Assembly: GCF_035818675.1 (NCBI RefSeq)
Contig: NZ_JAYKZZ010000015.1
Location: 186,001 to 250,000, forward strand
Reading direction: 5' to 3'
Origin: Parapedobacter flavus
GTDB taxonomy: Bacteria > Bacteroidota > Bacteroidia > Sphingobacteriales > Sphingobacteriaceae
Length of the DNA: 64,000 bases
In this document: positions 17,085 to 25,748 of the stretch, piece by piece
How the letters are laid out: every line of letters begins with the position of its first letter
Numbering within the stretch: the first letter of the stretch is position 1
Translations under genes and position numbers: made by a program
The notes under the pieces: generated by a model
Databases searched by the model: none
What the model was told of the DNA's origin: nothing
Seen by the model: the letters and a program-made list of their open reading frames with translations, nothing else

Positions 17085-18806
17085 ATGTCTTTTAAATTTG
17101 AAATGTTAAAGGAACAGTCGGCAATTATCAAGGTAATTGGCGTAGGTGGAGGTGGCGGAAATGCGGTGAACCACATGTATAAGCAAGGAATCAGTGGTGT
17201 GGATTTCATCGTTTGCAATACAGATGCCCAGGCATTGGAGTTAAGTTCCATACCCAATAAAGTACAATTGGGCGCTAGCCTAACGGAGGGAATGGGAGCG
17301 GGTGCCGATCCCAGTGTCGGCGAAAATTCGGCCATTGAGAGCATCGAAGACATCAAACGCATGCTGGGCTCCAATACGAAGATGTTGTTTATAACCGCGG
17401 GGATGGGGGGCGGCACCGGTACGGGAGCCAGTCCGGTGTTGGCAAAGGCGGCTAAAGAACTCGGTATCCTCACGGTAGCCATTGTTACCACGCCCTTTGC
17501 TTTTGAAGGGAAAAGGCGCCGTATGCAGGCCGAAGATGGATTGGGCGAACTGACGAAATACGTCGACTCCTATCTGGTTATTTCAAACGACCGTTTACGT
17601 GATATCTTCGGTAACCTTACCATGACCGCTGCGTTCGCAAAAGCCGATGACATTTTAACAACCGCGGCGAAAGGGATTGCCGAGATCATCACCATTCCGG
17701 GGTACGTAAATGTAGACTTCAAAGACGTGCGGACCGTCATGAACGATAGCGGCGTCGCCATTATGGGTAACGATGTTGCCGAGGGTGAGGACCGTGCATT
17801 GCGCGCTGTCGAAGGCGCATTGGCATCGCCGCTGCTTAAAGACAACGAGATTGAAGGTGCACGTTACATTTTGCTCAATATCACTTCCGGGAAACAGGAG
17901 GTGACCATGGACGAAGTAACCATCATTACCGACTATATCCAAGACAAGGCCGGTTTGTCAGCCGATTTGATCTGGGGTAATTGTATTAATGAAGGGTTTG
18001 AAAACGAGCTGTCGGTAACCATTATCGCCACAGGGTTCCAGACCTCGGAAGAACGCATAAAGGAAAAAGAGAATGAACGGGTTGAAATTCCCCTCACACC
18101 CGAAGAACCCAAGGCATCGTATGTAAAGCCGATTAACCAGTTTGTGTTAACGGATAACGCATCTGCCGATGCGCCGGAGCCGGTCGCCTTGCCCGTCGGC
18201 GAACAACGAGGCGTGCCTTCTGCCGCACAGCAGGCCGACCTGTTCAGTGCTTCTTCATCCAAACCGCAACTGCGTAATAATACGCCCGATCGCGATGGTA
18301 TTATCCGCCACAAACTCGCTCCCGAAAGCGACGAACCGAAAGAAACAGAAGCTGACGATATCCCTAGCGATGGCTACGAAGTGAAAACGACTTCGTCTGC
18401 TTTCCATTTTGAACTGCCAACAACCTTTGGTGAGGAAATAACCCACGACGTAACGCCGGCCGGCAACAACCCTGCCGCACAAGACCATACAGCTGTAGGG
18501 GAAGATGGAGTGAAAGGAGAGGTAAGTCGCGGGGCCGATGAGCACAAGACGCCCGAACACGTGGAAAAAGAACTTTTAAAAACCAAGGAACGTATCCTAC
18601 GGCTGAAGGAATTGAGCATGAAACTCAAATCTGCCAATGGTTTACAAGAGTTGGAAACGGAACCCGCATACCGGCGCAAACAAATGGCGCTGGACGATGT
18701 ACCACACTCATCCGAGTCGCAAGTATCAAGATTTACGCTGTCGACCGAAGAGGGCATCACGGAAATCAGACCCAATAACTCGTTTTTGCACGATAATGTA
18801 GATTAG
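17085..18806 (+). CDS. ftsZ: Cell division GTPase FtsZ, long C-terminal linker
   Basis: A 573-aa tubulin homologue that forms the Z ring. The nucleotide-binding start VGGGGGNAVNHMYKQGI is near residue 21 and the tubulin signature GGGTGTGASPVLAKAAKEL near residue 108; the T7-loop region DVRTVMNDSGVAIMG follows. The globular part ends near residue 320. It is followed by about 230 polar residues, far longer than the linker of the 383-aa E. coli protein, and a conserved-looking end ITEIRPNNSFLHDNVD. The 139 bases upstream contain the palindrome TTGTTAACAA (around 16972-16981) and may hold a separate promoter. Confidence 0.97.
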   Translation: MSFKFEMLKEQSAIIKVIGVGGGGGNAVNHMYKQGISGVDFIVCNTDAQALELSSIPNKVQLGASLTEGMGAGADPSVGENSAIESIEDIKRMLGSNTKMLFITAGMGGGTGTGASPVLAKAAKELGILTVAIVTTPFAFEGKRRRMQAEDGLGELTKYVDSYLVISNDRLRDIFGNLTMTAAFAKADDILTTAAKGIAEIITIPGYVNVDFKDVRTVMNDSGVAIMGNDVAEGEDRALRAVEGALASPLLKDNEIEGARYILLNITSGKQEVTMDEVTIITDYIQDKAGLSADLIWGNCINEGFENELSVTIIATGFQTSEERIKEKENERVEIPLTPEEPKASYVKPINQFVLTDNASADAPEPVALPVGEQRGVPSAAQQADLFSASSSKPQLRNNTPDRDGIIRHKLAPESDEPKETEADDIPSDGYEVKTTSSAFHFELPTTFGEEITHDVTPAGNNPAAQDHTAVGEDGVKGEVSRGADEHKTPEHVEKELLKTKERILRLKELSMKLKSANGLQELETEPAYRRKQMALDDVPHSSESQVSRFTLSTEEGITEIRPNNSFLHDNVD

Positions 18807-18847
18807 TGCATCTCGACCTATTCGGTTTTTTTATATCAAAACGAAAG

Positions 18848-18883
18848 AACTGCTTGGTGGGGATACCCGACCAAGCAGTTTTT
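18848..18883 (+). terminator. Rho-independent terminator after ftsZ
   Basis: An 11-bp perfect stem, AACTGCTTGGT pairing with ACCAAGCAGTT, encloses a loop that itself contains GGG/CCC, followed by a T run. It lies about 40 bases after the ftsZ stop and closes the dcw transcript. Confidence 0.9.
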
Positions 18884-18905
18884 GTATGGGCCACCATTCC
18901 GTCTT

Positions 18906-18937
18906 ATTGGTAGCTTTTGATTTAAAGTTTATCTTTG
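18906..18937 (+). promoter_or_regulatory. Putative Bacteroidota promoter of the oxoamine synthase gene
   Basis: TATCTTTG at 18930-18937 fully matches the -7 consensus TAnnTTTG. ATTG at 18906-18909, 20 bases upstream, is a one-mismatch -33 box. The start codon of the next gene lies 37 bases downstream. Confidence 0.55.
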
Positions 18938-18974
18938 CAACGATTTTTGTCTCATTAATAATACAACATAGATA

Positions 18975-20219
18975 TTGGACTTATTTGATAAAATAGCGAA
19001 AAATCTAGGACCGATAGGCCAGCATTACGAGTGGTCGCATGGCTATTTTTCGTTTCCGAAACTAGAAGGTGAAATAGCACCCCGGATGTTATTTAACGGG
19101 AAGGAACATTTGGTATGGAGTCTCAATAATTACTTGGGCTTGGCCAATCATCCGGAGGTGAGGGCGGTGGATGCCCAAGCTGCCGCCGATTTCGGCATGG
19201 CTTACCCCATGGGTGCCCGGATGATGTCGGGCAATAGTATTCACCATGAAGAACTGGAACAGGACCTCGCTAGTTATGTGGGCAAGAAAGATGCATTCCT
19301 GCTCAATTATGGCTACCAAGGTATGGTGTCCATTATCGATGCCCTTGTAGATCGCAACGATATTATCGTTTATGACGCTGAATCACACGCCTGTATAGTA
19401 GACGGCGTACGCCTGCACATGGGAAAACGTTTTGTTTACCAGCATAACGATCTCGAAAGTTGTGAGCGGCAACTGATACGGGCATCCAAGTTGGCCCGTA
19501 TAAGTGGTGGTTCCATATTATTGATTACCGAAGGGGTGTTTGGTATGTCGGGTGCCCAAGGCAAGTTGAAAGAGATTGCAGCCCTGAAAAGCAAATATGC
19601 ATTTCGGATGTTGGTAGACGATGCGCATGGTTTCGGGACCATGGGCCCCACAGGCGCGGGTACCCACGAGGCCCAGGATTGCATATCGGATGTCGATGTT
19701 TATTTCGGTACGTTCGCCAAATCGATGGCAGGGATTGGCGCATTCGTAGCTTCCACCGATGAGGTGATTACTTACCTGCGGTACAATATGCGGTCGCAAA
19801 CCTTCGCGAAATCACTTCCCATGCCCATGGTGATTGGACTGAAGAAGCGATTTGAATTATTGAAGAACAGCCCCAACCTCCGCGAGCGGCTTTGGGTTAT
19901 TGCTCGGACATTGCAACTCGGATTGAAGGAGCGCGGATTCGATATCGGCGCTACCGATACGATGGTAACTCCGGTATTCCTGAAGGGTGATTTGCACGAA
20001 GCGACGGCACTCACCAGAGATTTGCGTGAAACACATGGGATATTCTGTTCGATAGTGGTATACCCCGTTATCCCCAAGGGCCTGATTGAATTGCGGCTTA
20101 TCCCTACGGCAGTTCATACCCAAGAGGACGTCGAATATACGCTGGATGCCTTTACCGTTGTTAGCGAAAAGCTACAGGCTGGCGATTATAAACAGGTGGT
20201 TTCTTTACAATCCGAATAA
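18975..20219 (+). CDS. PLP-dependent alpha-oxoamine synthase family enzyme
   Basis: A 414-aa fold-type I PLP enzyme of the group that includes KBL, BioF and serine palmitoyltransferase, which condense an amino acid with an acyl-CoA. Family marks are SLNNYLGLANHPEV, GARMMSGNSIHHEELE, YDAESHACIVDG, LVDDAHGFGTMGPTGAG and the PLP lysine in VYFGTFAKSMAGIGAFVAS. It starts with TTG at 18975; the segment before the next internal ATG (DLFDKIAKNLGPIGQHYEWS) looks like real protein, so the rare start is accepted. The exact substrate cannot be decided: a sphingolipid-type synthase is possible in this phylum but unproven. It stands alone with its own promoter. Confidence 0.85.
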   Translation: MDLFDKIAKNLGPIGQHYEWSHGYFSFPKLEGEIAPRMLFNGKEHLVWSLNNYLGLANHPEVRAVDAQAAADFGMAYPMGARMMSGNSIHHEELEQDLASYVGKKDAFLLNYGYQGMVSIIDALVDRNDIIVYDAESHACIVDGVRLHMGKRFVYQHNDLESCERQLIRASKLARISGGSILLITEGVFGMSGAQGKLKEIAALKSKYAFRMLVDDAHGFGTMGPTGAGTHEAQDCISDVDVYFGTFAKSMAGIGAFVASTDEVITYLRYNMRSQTFAKSLPMPMVIGLKKRFELLKNSPNLRERLWVIARTLQLGLKERGFDIGATDTMVTPVFLKGDLHEATALTRDLRETHGIFCSIVVYPVIPKGLIELRLIPTAVHTQEDVEYTLDAFTVVSEKLQAGDYKQVVSLQSE

Positions 20220-20433
20220 TTTCGCTGCAAAAAGGAAAAAATAATGAGACCGCTAACACGGAATAAATAGGAGGGCTTCTTGCGAAAGTTTTTTTGTTAT
20301 TATTCTGTGTGTCAAGTAAATGCATCGTTTGTGCGCTGCTAGGTTCTCGCCTAGGAACAGCGGTTGTGGAAAAAAAAGTGCATTTAAAGCCTGTTTTGGG
20401 TGTTTTAAAGTTTTTTTTTCCAAAAAAAGATTC

Positions 20434-20441
20434 TACTTTTA
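20434..20441 (+). promoter_or_regulatory. Putative -7 element of the histone-H1-like gene
   Basis: TACTTTTA is one base off TAnnTTTG and lies 55 bases before the start of the small basic protein. The upstream position of the -33 box falls in a T run. The 276 bases between the flanking genes also hold an imperfect hairpin at about 20334-20362 (CGCTG/CAGCG outer, TAGG/CCTA inner arms), upstream of this element. Confidence 0.35.
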
Positions 20442-20495
20442 ACGCACTGTAGATTATTAACTTATTTAATTTAAAAACTAAAAGGAGTATTTATT

Positions 20496-20681
20496 ATGGC
20501 AAGTATCCAAAAATTCAATGAGCTTAAGAGTTTGATCGAAGGGTTAGATGGGGATGCGGACAAATTCTTCAACAAAGGCAACAACGCAGCCGGTACTCGG
20601 GTAAGAAAAGGCCTGCAAGACGTTAAGAACCTGGCTCAAGCAATCCGCTTGGAAATTCAAGACGCAAAGAATGCAAAATAA
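20496..20681 (+). CDS. Histone-H1-like small basic protein
   Basis: A 61-aa lysine-rich protein (MASIQKFNELKSLIEGLDGD; later TRVRKGLQDVKNLAQAIRLE) of the family annotated as histone H1 in many Bacteroidota. These proteins are thought to bind DNA without sequence specificity. An AAAAGGAG stretch 10 bases before the start is one of the best ribosome-binding sites in the window, which fits high expression. It is a single-gene unit with its own terminator. Confidence 0.8.
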   Translation: MASIQKFNELKSLIEGLDGDADKFFNKGNNAAGTRVRKGLQDVKNLAQAIRLEIQDAKNAK

Positions 20682-20710
20682 GCATACTGTTTGACGTTGT
20701 CAAATAGCTA

Positions 20711-20738
20711 AAAAGCCCTGAATTTCAGGGCTTTTTTT
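20711..20738 (+). terminator. Rho-independent terminator after the H1-like gene
   Basis: AAAAGCCCTG, a short AATTT loop, CAGGGC and a run of seven T form a compact intrinsic terminator about 30 bases after the stop codon. Confidence 0.9.
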
Positions 20739-20766
20739 CGTTAAATGCGTATATTAGCACTTCCAA

Positions 20767-21714
20767 TTGATCAATGCAGTGATAAATTATGGAAAAGTGC
20801 TCTTGTTGTTTTTGGCCGGCCTGCCCACCGCAGCGGTAGGCCAACAACAACCCCATTACACCATGTATATGGCGAATAACTTCGTCCTCAACCCCGCCGT
20901 GGCCGGACTGGAAGATTATACCGACCTGAAGTTATCGGCCCGGTCACAGTGGACAGGGATTGCCGATGCGCCCAAAACGTTATATGCCACGTTGAATATG
21001 CCGTTGCGCAGGTCCGACGGCCGGAAGCGGAATGTCGGTATCGGTGGCAAGGTGTTGGTGGATCAGACCGGGCCCATACTGCTGTCCACTGCCGAGCTGA
21101 ATGGGGCTTATCATCTACCACTCAATGAAGCCTATCGGCTGTCGTTTGGACTAGGACTGGGGGTGAATTACCGACGGATCGATTTTTCCAAAGTTCAGCT
21201 GGAAGACCCTAACGATCCTATTTATGGAACGGATGATTTTAGGCAGGCTACGCCCGCGGCCAGTGCCGGTCTGTGGTTGTATACCAATGATATGTATGTG
21301 GGCGTATCGGCCCAGAACCTGCTGGGAGATGGTTTGGCATCGTCGTCTGTAGATGTGCTAACCATGCCGATGGAGCGACACTATTTTGCAACGGCGGGTT
21401 ATCGTTTCCGGTTTGGCGATTTCTACCTCACCCCATCCCTGATGCTTAAATTCGCCGAGCCCGCACCCATAGCTTACGATGTCAACCTGAAGGGACAGGT
21501 GTCTGATGCTTTTTGGGCCGGACTGAGCTGGCGGCATCGCGATGGAGTTGCAGCCATGGCTGGTTTTTTCGTTAGCTCCACCCTAAACGTCGCATACGCG
21601 TATGATTTCATCAACTCCGACCTTCGGCGGCACTCACTGGGCTCGCATGAAATCATCCTAGGCATTAATCTCAACAACCAAAAAGGACCGAAATGCCCAA
21701 CAATCGCTTGGTAA
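20767..21714 (+). CDS. PorP/SprF family type IX secretion membrane protein
   Basis: A 315-aa outer-membrane beta-barrel-like protein of the PorP/SprF family, which helps deliver or hold T9SS cargo at the cell surface. After a signal peptide (KVLLLFLAGLPTAAVGQ) comes the family start QQPHYTMYMANNFVLNPAVAG, then regularly alternating strands with QWTGIADAPKTLYATLNMPL and VGVSAQNLLGDGL. The frame opens with a TTG at 20767; a GTG at 20779 (VINYGKVL) is an alternative. It overlaps the next gene by 22 bases, so it forms an operon with the two putative cargo genes, as sprF does with sprB. Confidence 0.88.
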   Translation: MINAVINYGKVLLLFLAGLPTAAVGQQQPHYTMYMANNFVLNPAVAGLEDYTDLKLSARSQWTGIADAPKTLYATLNMPLRRSDGRKRNVGIGGKVLVDQTGPILLSTAELNGAYHLPLNEAYRLSFGLGLGVNYRRIDFSKVQLEDPNDPIYGTDDFRQATPAASAGLWLYTNDMYVGVSAQNLLGDGLASSSVDVLTMPMERHYFATAGYRFRFGDFYLTPSLMLKFAEPAPIAYDVNLKGQVSDAFWAGLSWRHRDGVAAMAGFFVSSTLNVAYAYDFINSDLRRHSLGSHEIILGINLNNQKGPKCPTIAW

Positions 21715-23690
21715 TCGGCGGTGCCCTGCTGGTAGCGGGCCTACCCGGAGGGGCGTTTGGACAGCAGGGCTGTACCAACTTCGGCGATCCCATCATACAC
21801 ATTACCTTTGGTAGTGCGGAAGCGCCCATCACACAGCTTGCCGATGAGGTCACTACGTATAATTTATACCAGGATGACGGTTTTTTCATGCGGCCCAATC
21901 ACTACACCATTACGGCAAACGCAAATACAGCCGGTGCTTCGGTTTTCCATTCGTTTACCGATCACACGGGCGACCGCGGTGGGGGAATGCTGTTGGTGAA
22001 TGCAGACTATGAACCGGACATATTCTATACGGAAACGCAATCCGGCCTTTGCCAAAACACCGATTTTACATTCAGTGCGTGGATAGCTAATGCCAGTCCG
22101 CCCAACCTCAATTGTGGTGGAAATAATACCCAATGGAATCCGAATGTGCAATTTGAAATATGGACAACAACCGGCGAGTTGATAATCAGTAAGCCAACCG
22201 GCCAAATCCGTAGCGGGTCTAATGCCGAATGGCTACCTTTCAGTCTTTCTTTCAATACAGGCGACCATACCGACGTGGTATTGATTATGCGCAACATTGG
22301 CCCCGGAGGTTGCGGGAACAACCTGGCCATCGATGATATACAATTCCGGCCATGTGGCCCCGAACTCCAGCTACTGCCTTCCATAGTGGTAACGCAAGAC
22401 AATACGATATTCCTATGTGAAGATGCGAACGAGGTGACGTTCCAAGGCCAGGTGGGCGCAGGCTATGGTACACCTGCATACCAGTGGCAGGAGCGGGAGG
22501 ATGTCGAAGAGGGGTGGAGAGATATTCGGGACGCGCGGCAGGCATCGCTGACGGTTAGCCCGGCGCAAGGCACATCGTATCGGCTTACTGTTGCCGCCAA
22601 TGAGGTAAGCCTCGGGAACCAGAAATGCCGTGTGGTTTCCGATGCCTTTCGCGTAACGCCTGCAGAGGTGCCAACGACGCTGCCGGCGGTCGAACACGTG
22701 CAACTTTGTGTAGGTGACAATCGGCTGCTTAGCCCCGAAGATGCCCAACTGCCCGACAGCGGACCACTGACCTATCAATGGTACGAATGGCGTAACGGTG
22801 ACTGGCGCATGTTGGCCGATGGGGCCACAGATTCGTATGCTCCCCCAATCGGCGGAGTCGGCAATTACGGGTTCCAACGCCGGGCGACGAATGTCTGCGG
22901 CGTCAGTTTTCCGGTCAATACCTACCAGTTGGAAATCGTCTCTTTAACGGAAACTTCTTTCGACCTCCCCGCGGCCGTCTTCTGCTTGAACAGCCCCGAG
23001 GTCCGGTTAACGGGAGGCTTCCCCGCAGCGTTCGGAACCTCGGGTGAGGCCGGGGTCTATAGCGGGCCGGGCGTGGAGAATGGCGTTTTTTATCCGTCCC
23101 TGGCCGGTGTGGGAGAGCACCCGATTACCTATTCACCGCCCAACGGCGTCGCTTGTCCCGTACCCTCCACGGCGATGATAACGGTGCGGGAAGCGGTCTA
23201 TGTAGAACCGATGGTAGATCACGTGGTGCTAGCCGGCCAACGTATCCGGTTGATCCCAAAAACCAATGGCAGTCACTTCACATGGGATAGCGCATATCCC
23301 GGATTGAGTAGCTACACGGACCCGGCACCTTTTGCTGCTCCCGAATCGACCACGACGTACCATTTGACCGTTCGTGATGAGGCGGGGTGCACCGACTTCA
23401 CATCGGTTACGGTTCGGGTGCTCCCCCCGCTTCGCATACCGAATAGCTTTACACCCAACGGAGACGGAGTAAACGATACGTGGGTAATCGATGGGTTAGC
23501 TGACTATCCGAATACGATTGTCCACGTGTTCAACCGCTGGGGAGTGGTGGTTCATACCTTCAAAGGAAGCGCCACACCCTGGACCGGGTTCACCAACGGA
23601 CGGAGTTTGCCGGCAGCCGTGTACTATTACACCCTGTCTTCCGACGCACTGCCAAAACCGTTGAGCGGTACGATAACGATTTTACGATGA
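21693..23690 (+). CDS. T9SS cargo protein with gliding-motility C-terminal domain (copy 1)
   Basis: A 665-aa secreted protein. A signal peptide (RLVIGGALLVAGLPGGAFG) is followed by an N-terminal domain with HSFTDHTGDRGGGMLLVNAD, NTDFTFSAWIANA and NNLAIDDIQFRPCGP, probably a jelly-roll or adhesin module. The middle (about 230-580) looks like Ig-like or PKD-like repeats. The C-terminal ~85 residues (IPNSFTPNGDGVNDTWVIDG, FNRWGVVVH, YYYTLSSD) are the CHU_C/type B T9SS sorting domain. Type B cargo is typically held by PorP/SprF proteins, and such a gene overlaps directly upstream. It overlaps the next gene by 4 bases. Confidence 0.87.
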   Translation: MPNNRLVIGGALLVAGLPGGAFGQQGCTNFGDPIIHITFGSAEAPITQLADEVTTYNLYQDDGFFMRPNHYTITANANTAGASVFHSFTDHTGDRGGGMLLVNADYEPDIFYTETQSGLCQNTDFTFSAWIANASPPNLNCGGNNTQWNPNVQFEIWTTTGELIISKPTGQIRSGSNAEWLPFSLSFNTGDHTDVVLIMRNIGPGGCGNNLAIDDIQFRPCGPELQLLPSIVVTQDNTIFLCEDANEVTFQGQVGAGYGTPAYQWQEREDVEEGWRDIRDARQASLTVSPAQGTSYRLTVAANEVSLGNQKCRVVSDAFRVTPAEVPTTLPAVEHVQLCVGDNRLLSPEDAQLPDSGPLTYQWYEWRNGDWRMLADGATDSYAPPIGGVGNYGFQRRATNVCGVSFPVNTYQLEIVSLTETSFDLPAAVFCLNSPEVRLTGGFPAAFGTSGEAGVYSGPGVENGVFYPSLAGVGEHPITYSPPNGVACPVPSTAMITVREAVYVEPMVDHVVLAGQRIRLIPKTNGSHFTWDSAYPGLSSYTDPAPFAAPESTTTYHLTVRDEAGCTDFTSVTVRVLPPLRIPNSFTPNGDGVNDTWVIDGLADYPNTIVHVFNRWGVVVHTFKGSATPWTGFTNGRSLPAAVYYYTLSSDALPKPLSGTITILR

Positions 23691-25693
23691 TGAGAGCAAC
23701 ACTTCTTCAGTTATTCCCCATGCTATTGGTTACGTTGGTGTTGTCGGTATCGGGGACGTATACCGTGTTGGCCCAATGCGGCTCGTCAGGCGACCCGATT
23801 GTTAATATTACGTTTGGTACGGTTGATGATCCGGATATCGGAAGGGGGGAGACCACGTACGATGCCGTTCCGCCGGGCCAATCTCCTCGAGGTGAAGGTT
23901 GGTATAATCTGGTGTCCAATATCAATGACGGTCTTTCTTCCTGGCATAACCTTCGAGACCATACTGGCGATGCGGGTGGACTGATGATGATTTTCAATGC
24001 CGATGATTATCCGGGCGAATTCTATCGTATCCACGTGTCGGATTTGTGTGAAAACACCCGTTTCCGTTTCAGCGCATGGATTGCGAATGCCAATCGTGCG
24101 GAAGAGTGTGGCGGGAACCCGATACCGCCCAATGTGCGCTTTGTTATTGAGGATATGGATGGAAATCGAGTGAATTCAACTGATGATGTTACCCGGGATA
24201 TCGTCGCTACTCCGTCCCCACGATGGCAGGAATACGGTTTCGAGTTCGATACCGGTAACCAGACCGAGTTTTATCTGGTACTCATCAACGATAATCCCGG
24301 TGGCTGTGGCAACGACCTGGCCATCGATGATATTCAATTCACGCCCTGTGGGCCACCGATTTCGTTAGCTATGGATGAGACGCTAAAGCAGGCGGATACA
24401 CTGTTCTTTTGCGATGGAGATACCGAACCTATCGCGCTAAGCGGTAGCATCACGGCCGACGATAGCTATGCCGCAGAACCGGCGTTTCAGTGGCAATCCC
24501 GCGCGGGAGAGGAGGTCGATTGGATAGATATGTCCGGTGAGCGGAATGAAGAGCTGACCGTTATGCCCACACACAACCAATGGTATAGGCTCACGGCAGC
24601 AGCAAGTGAAGATAATCTTGGTAAACCACTGTGCCGGATTTCCTCCGAGCCGATCCGCATTGCGAGGCTCGTTCCTCAACCCAACACCACCGATGTGGTG
24701 GTAAAAGCCCCGATATGTGTAGACGGTTCTGTTTTGCTGGATCCGCCACCGTATGTCGGTACCGGCGTAGGTTCCCTCACTTATCAATGGCAACTGCGTA
24801 CCGAAACAGGGCTCACGGAGATACCCGGAGCCACCTCAGTTACGTATGAATTTGAAGCGTCCGGACCAGGTGTCTTCTACATATGCCGCCAGGCTATCAA
24901 CGGCTGTGGTGAGGCATTTATTACCCATGTTTTCCAAATGGAGGTACCGGAGACAATACGTACGTCATTGACGTTGCCCCAGCCCGAGGTGTGTGCGGAT
25001 AATGGTCCGCTGCTGCTTTCGGGTGGCGAAATTAGCAATGGGAATGCCGGTATGGCAGGCGTGTATCACGGGAAGGGTGTGGTCGATGGCACTTTCTATC
25101 CGGCTGTCGCAGGTATTGGATCACACACCATCACTTTTTCACCACCACCGGATGTCCTGTGCCAGCAATCGTCCCAAGCAATCATTACCGTGCATGATAC
25201 GGTATACATCGAGCCGATGATGGACGTGATCATGCTCGCCGGGCAGACCGCCACGCTGCGGCCGCAAACGAATGCCACGCAATTCCATTGGAGCAATGAG
25301 CCCGGCTTGGATAATTACAACACACAGTATCCGGTCGCATCACCCGTGGAGACAACGACATACACGCTGACAGCCCGTAATGTTTTTGGTTGTGAAAAAA
25401 TGGAAAGCGTTACCATTACCGTGCTGGATGACCTCATTGTACCGAATAGTTTTACCCCCAATGACGACGGCTTCAACGATGCGTGGGAAATCAAAGGGCT
25501 GGCCAACTATCCGAATGCTTACTTGCAAGTGTTCAACCGATGGGGTACGTTGGTTTTCTCGTCAAGGGGATACGCAATGCCATGGAAGGGTCAGCACAAT
25601 GGCACACCATTGCCTACGGGAACATACTATTACACCCTATCTTCCGATATATTGATACAGCCGTTGTCGGGGTCGGTAGCCATTTTAAGGTAA
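23687..25693 (+). CDS. T9SS cargo protein with gliding-motility C-terminal domain (copy 2)
   Basis: A 668-aa paralogue of the preceding gene, alike in length and plan. Its signal peptide ends near TYTVLAQCG; the N-terminal module again shows LRDHTGDAGGLMMIFNADD, NTRFRFSAWIANANR and GNDLAIDDIQFTPCGP. The middle carries Ig-like segments, and the C-terminus is a type B sorting domain (VPNSFTPNDDGFNDAWEIKG, QVFNRWGTLVF, YYYTLSSDIL). The two copies diverge in the central region more than at the ends. It is the last gene of the PorP/SprF operon. The ligand is unknown; a surface fibre or adhesin role is inference. Confidence 0.86.
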   Translation: MMRATLLQLFPMLLVTLVLSVSGTYTVLAQCGSSGDPIVNITFGTVDDPDIGRGETTYDAVPPGQSPRGEGWYNLVSNINDGLSSWHNLRDHTGDAGGLMMIFNADDYPGEFYRIHVSDLCENTRFRFSAWIANANRAEECGGNPIPPNVRFVIEDMDGNRVNSTDDVTRDIVATPSPRWQEYGFEFDTGNQTEFYLVLINDNPGGCGNDLAIDDIQFTPCGPPISLAMDETLKQADTLFFCDGDTEPIALSGSITADDSYAAEPAFQWQSRAGEEVDWIDMSGERNEELTVMPTHNQWYRLTAAASEDNLGKPLCRISSEPIRIARLVPQPNTTDVVVKAPICVDGSVLLDPPPYVGTGVGSLTYQWQLRTETGLTEIPGATSVTYEFEASGPGVFYICRQAINGCGEAFITHVFQMEVPETIRTSLTLPQPEVCADNGPLLLSGGEISNGNAGMAGVYHGKGVVDGTFYPAVAGIGSHTITFSPPPDVLCQQSSQAIITVHDTVYIEPMMDVIMLAGQTATLRPQTNATQFHWSNEPGLDNYNTQYPVASPVETTTYTLTARNVFGCEKMESVTITVLDDLIVPNSFTPNDDGFNDAWEIKGLANYPNAYLQVFNRWGTLVFSSRGYAMPWKGQHNGTPLPTGTYYYTLSSDILIQPLSGSVAILR

Positions 25694-25748
25694 TCAACGC
25701 TTTACGGTCTCCCTTATTTTTCGTATTATCGCTCCAAACAAACGGAAG

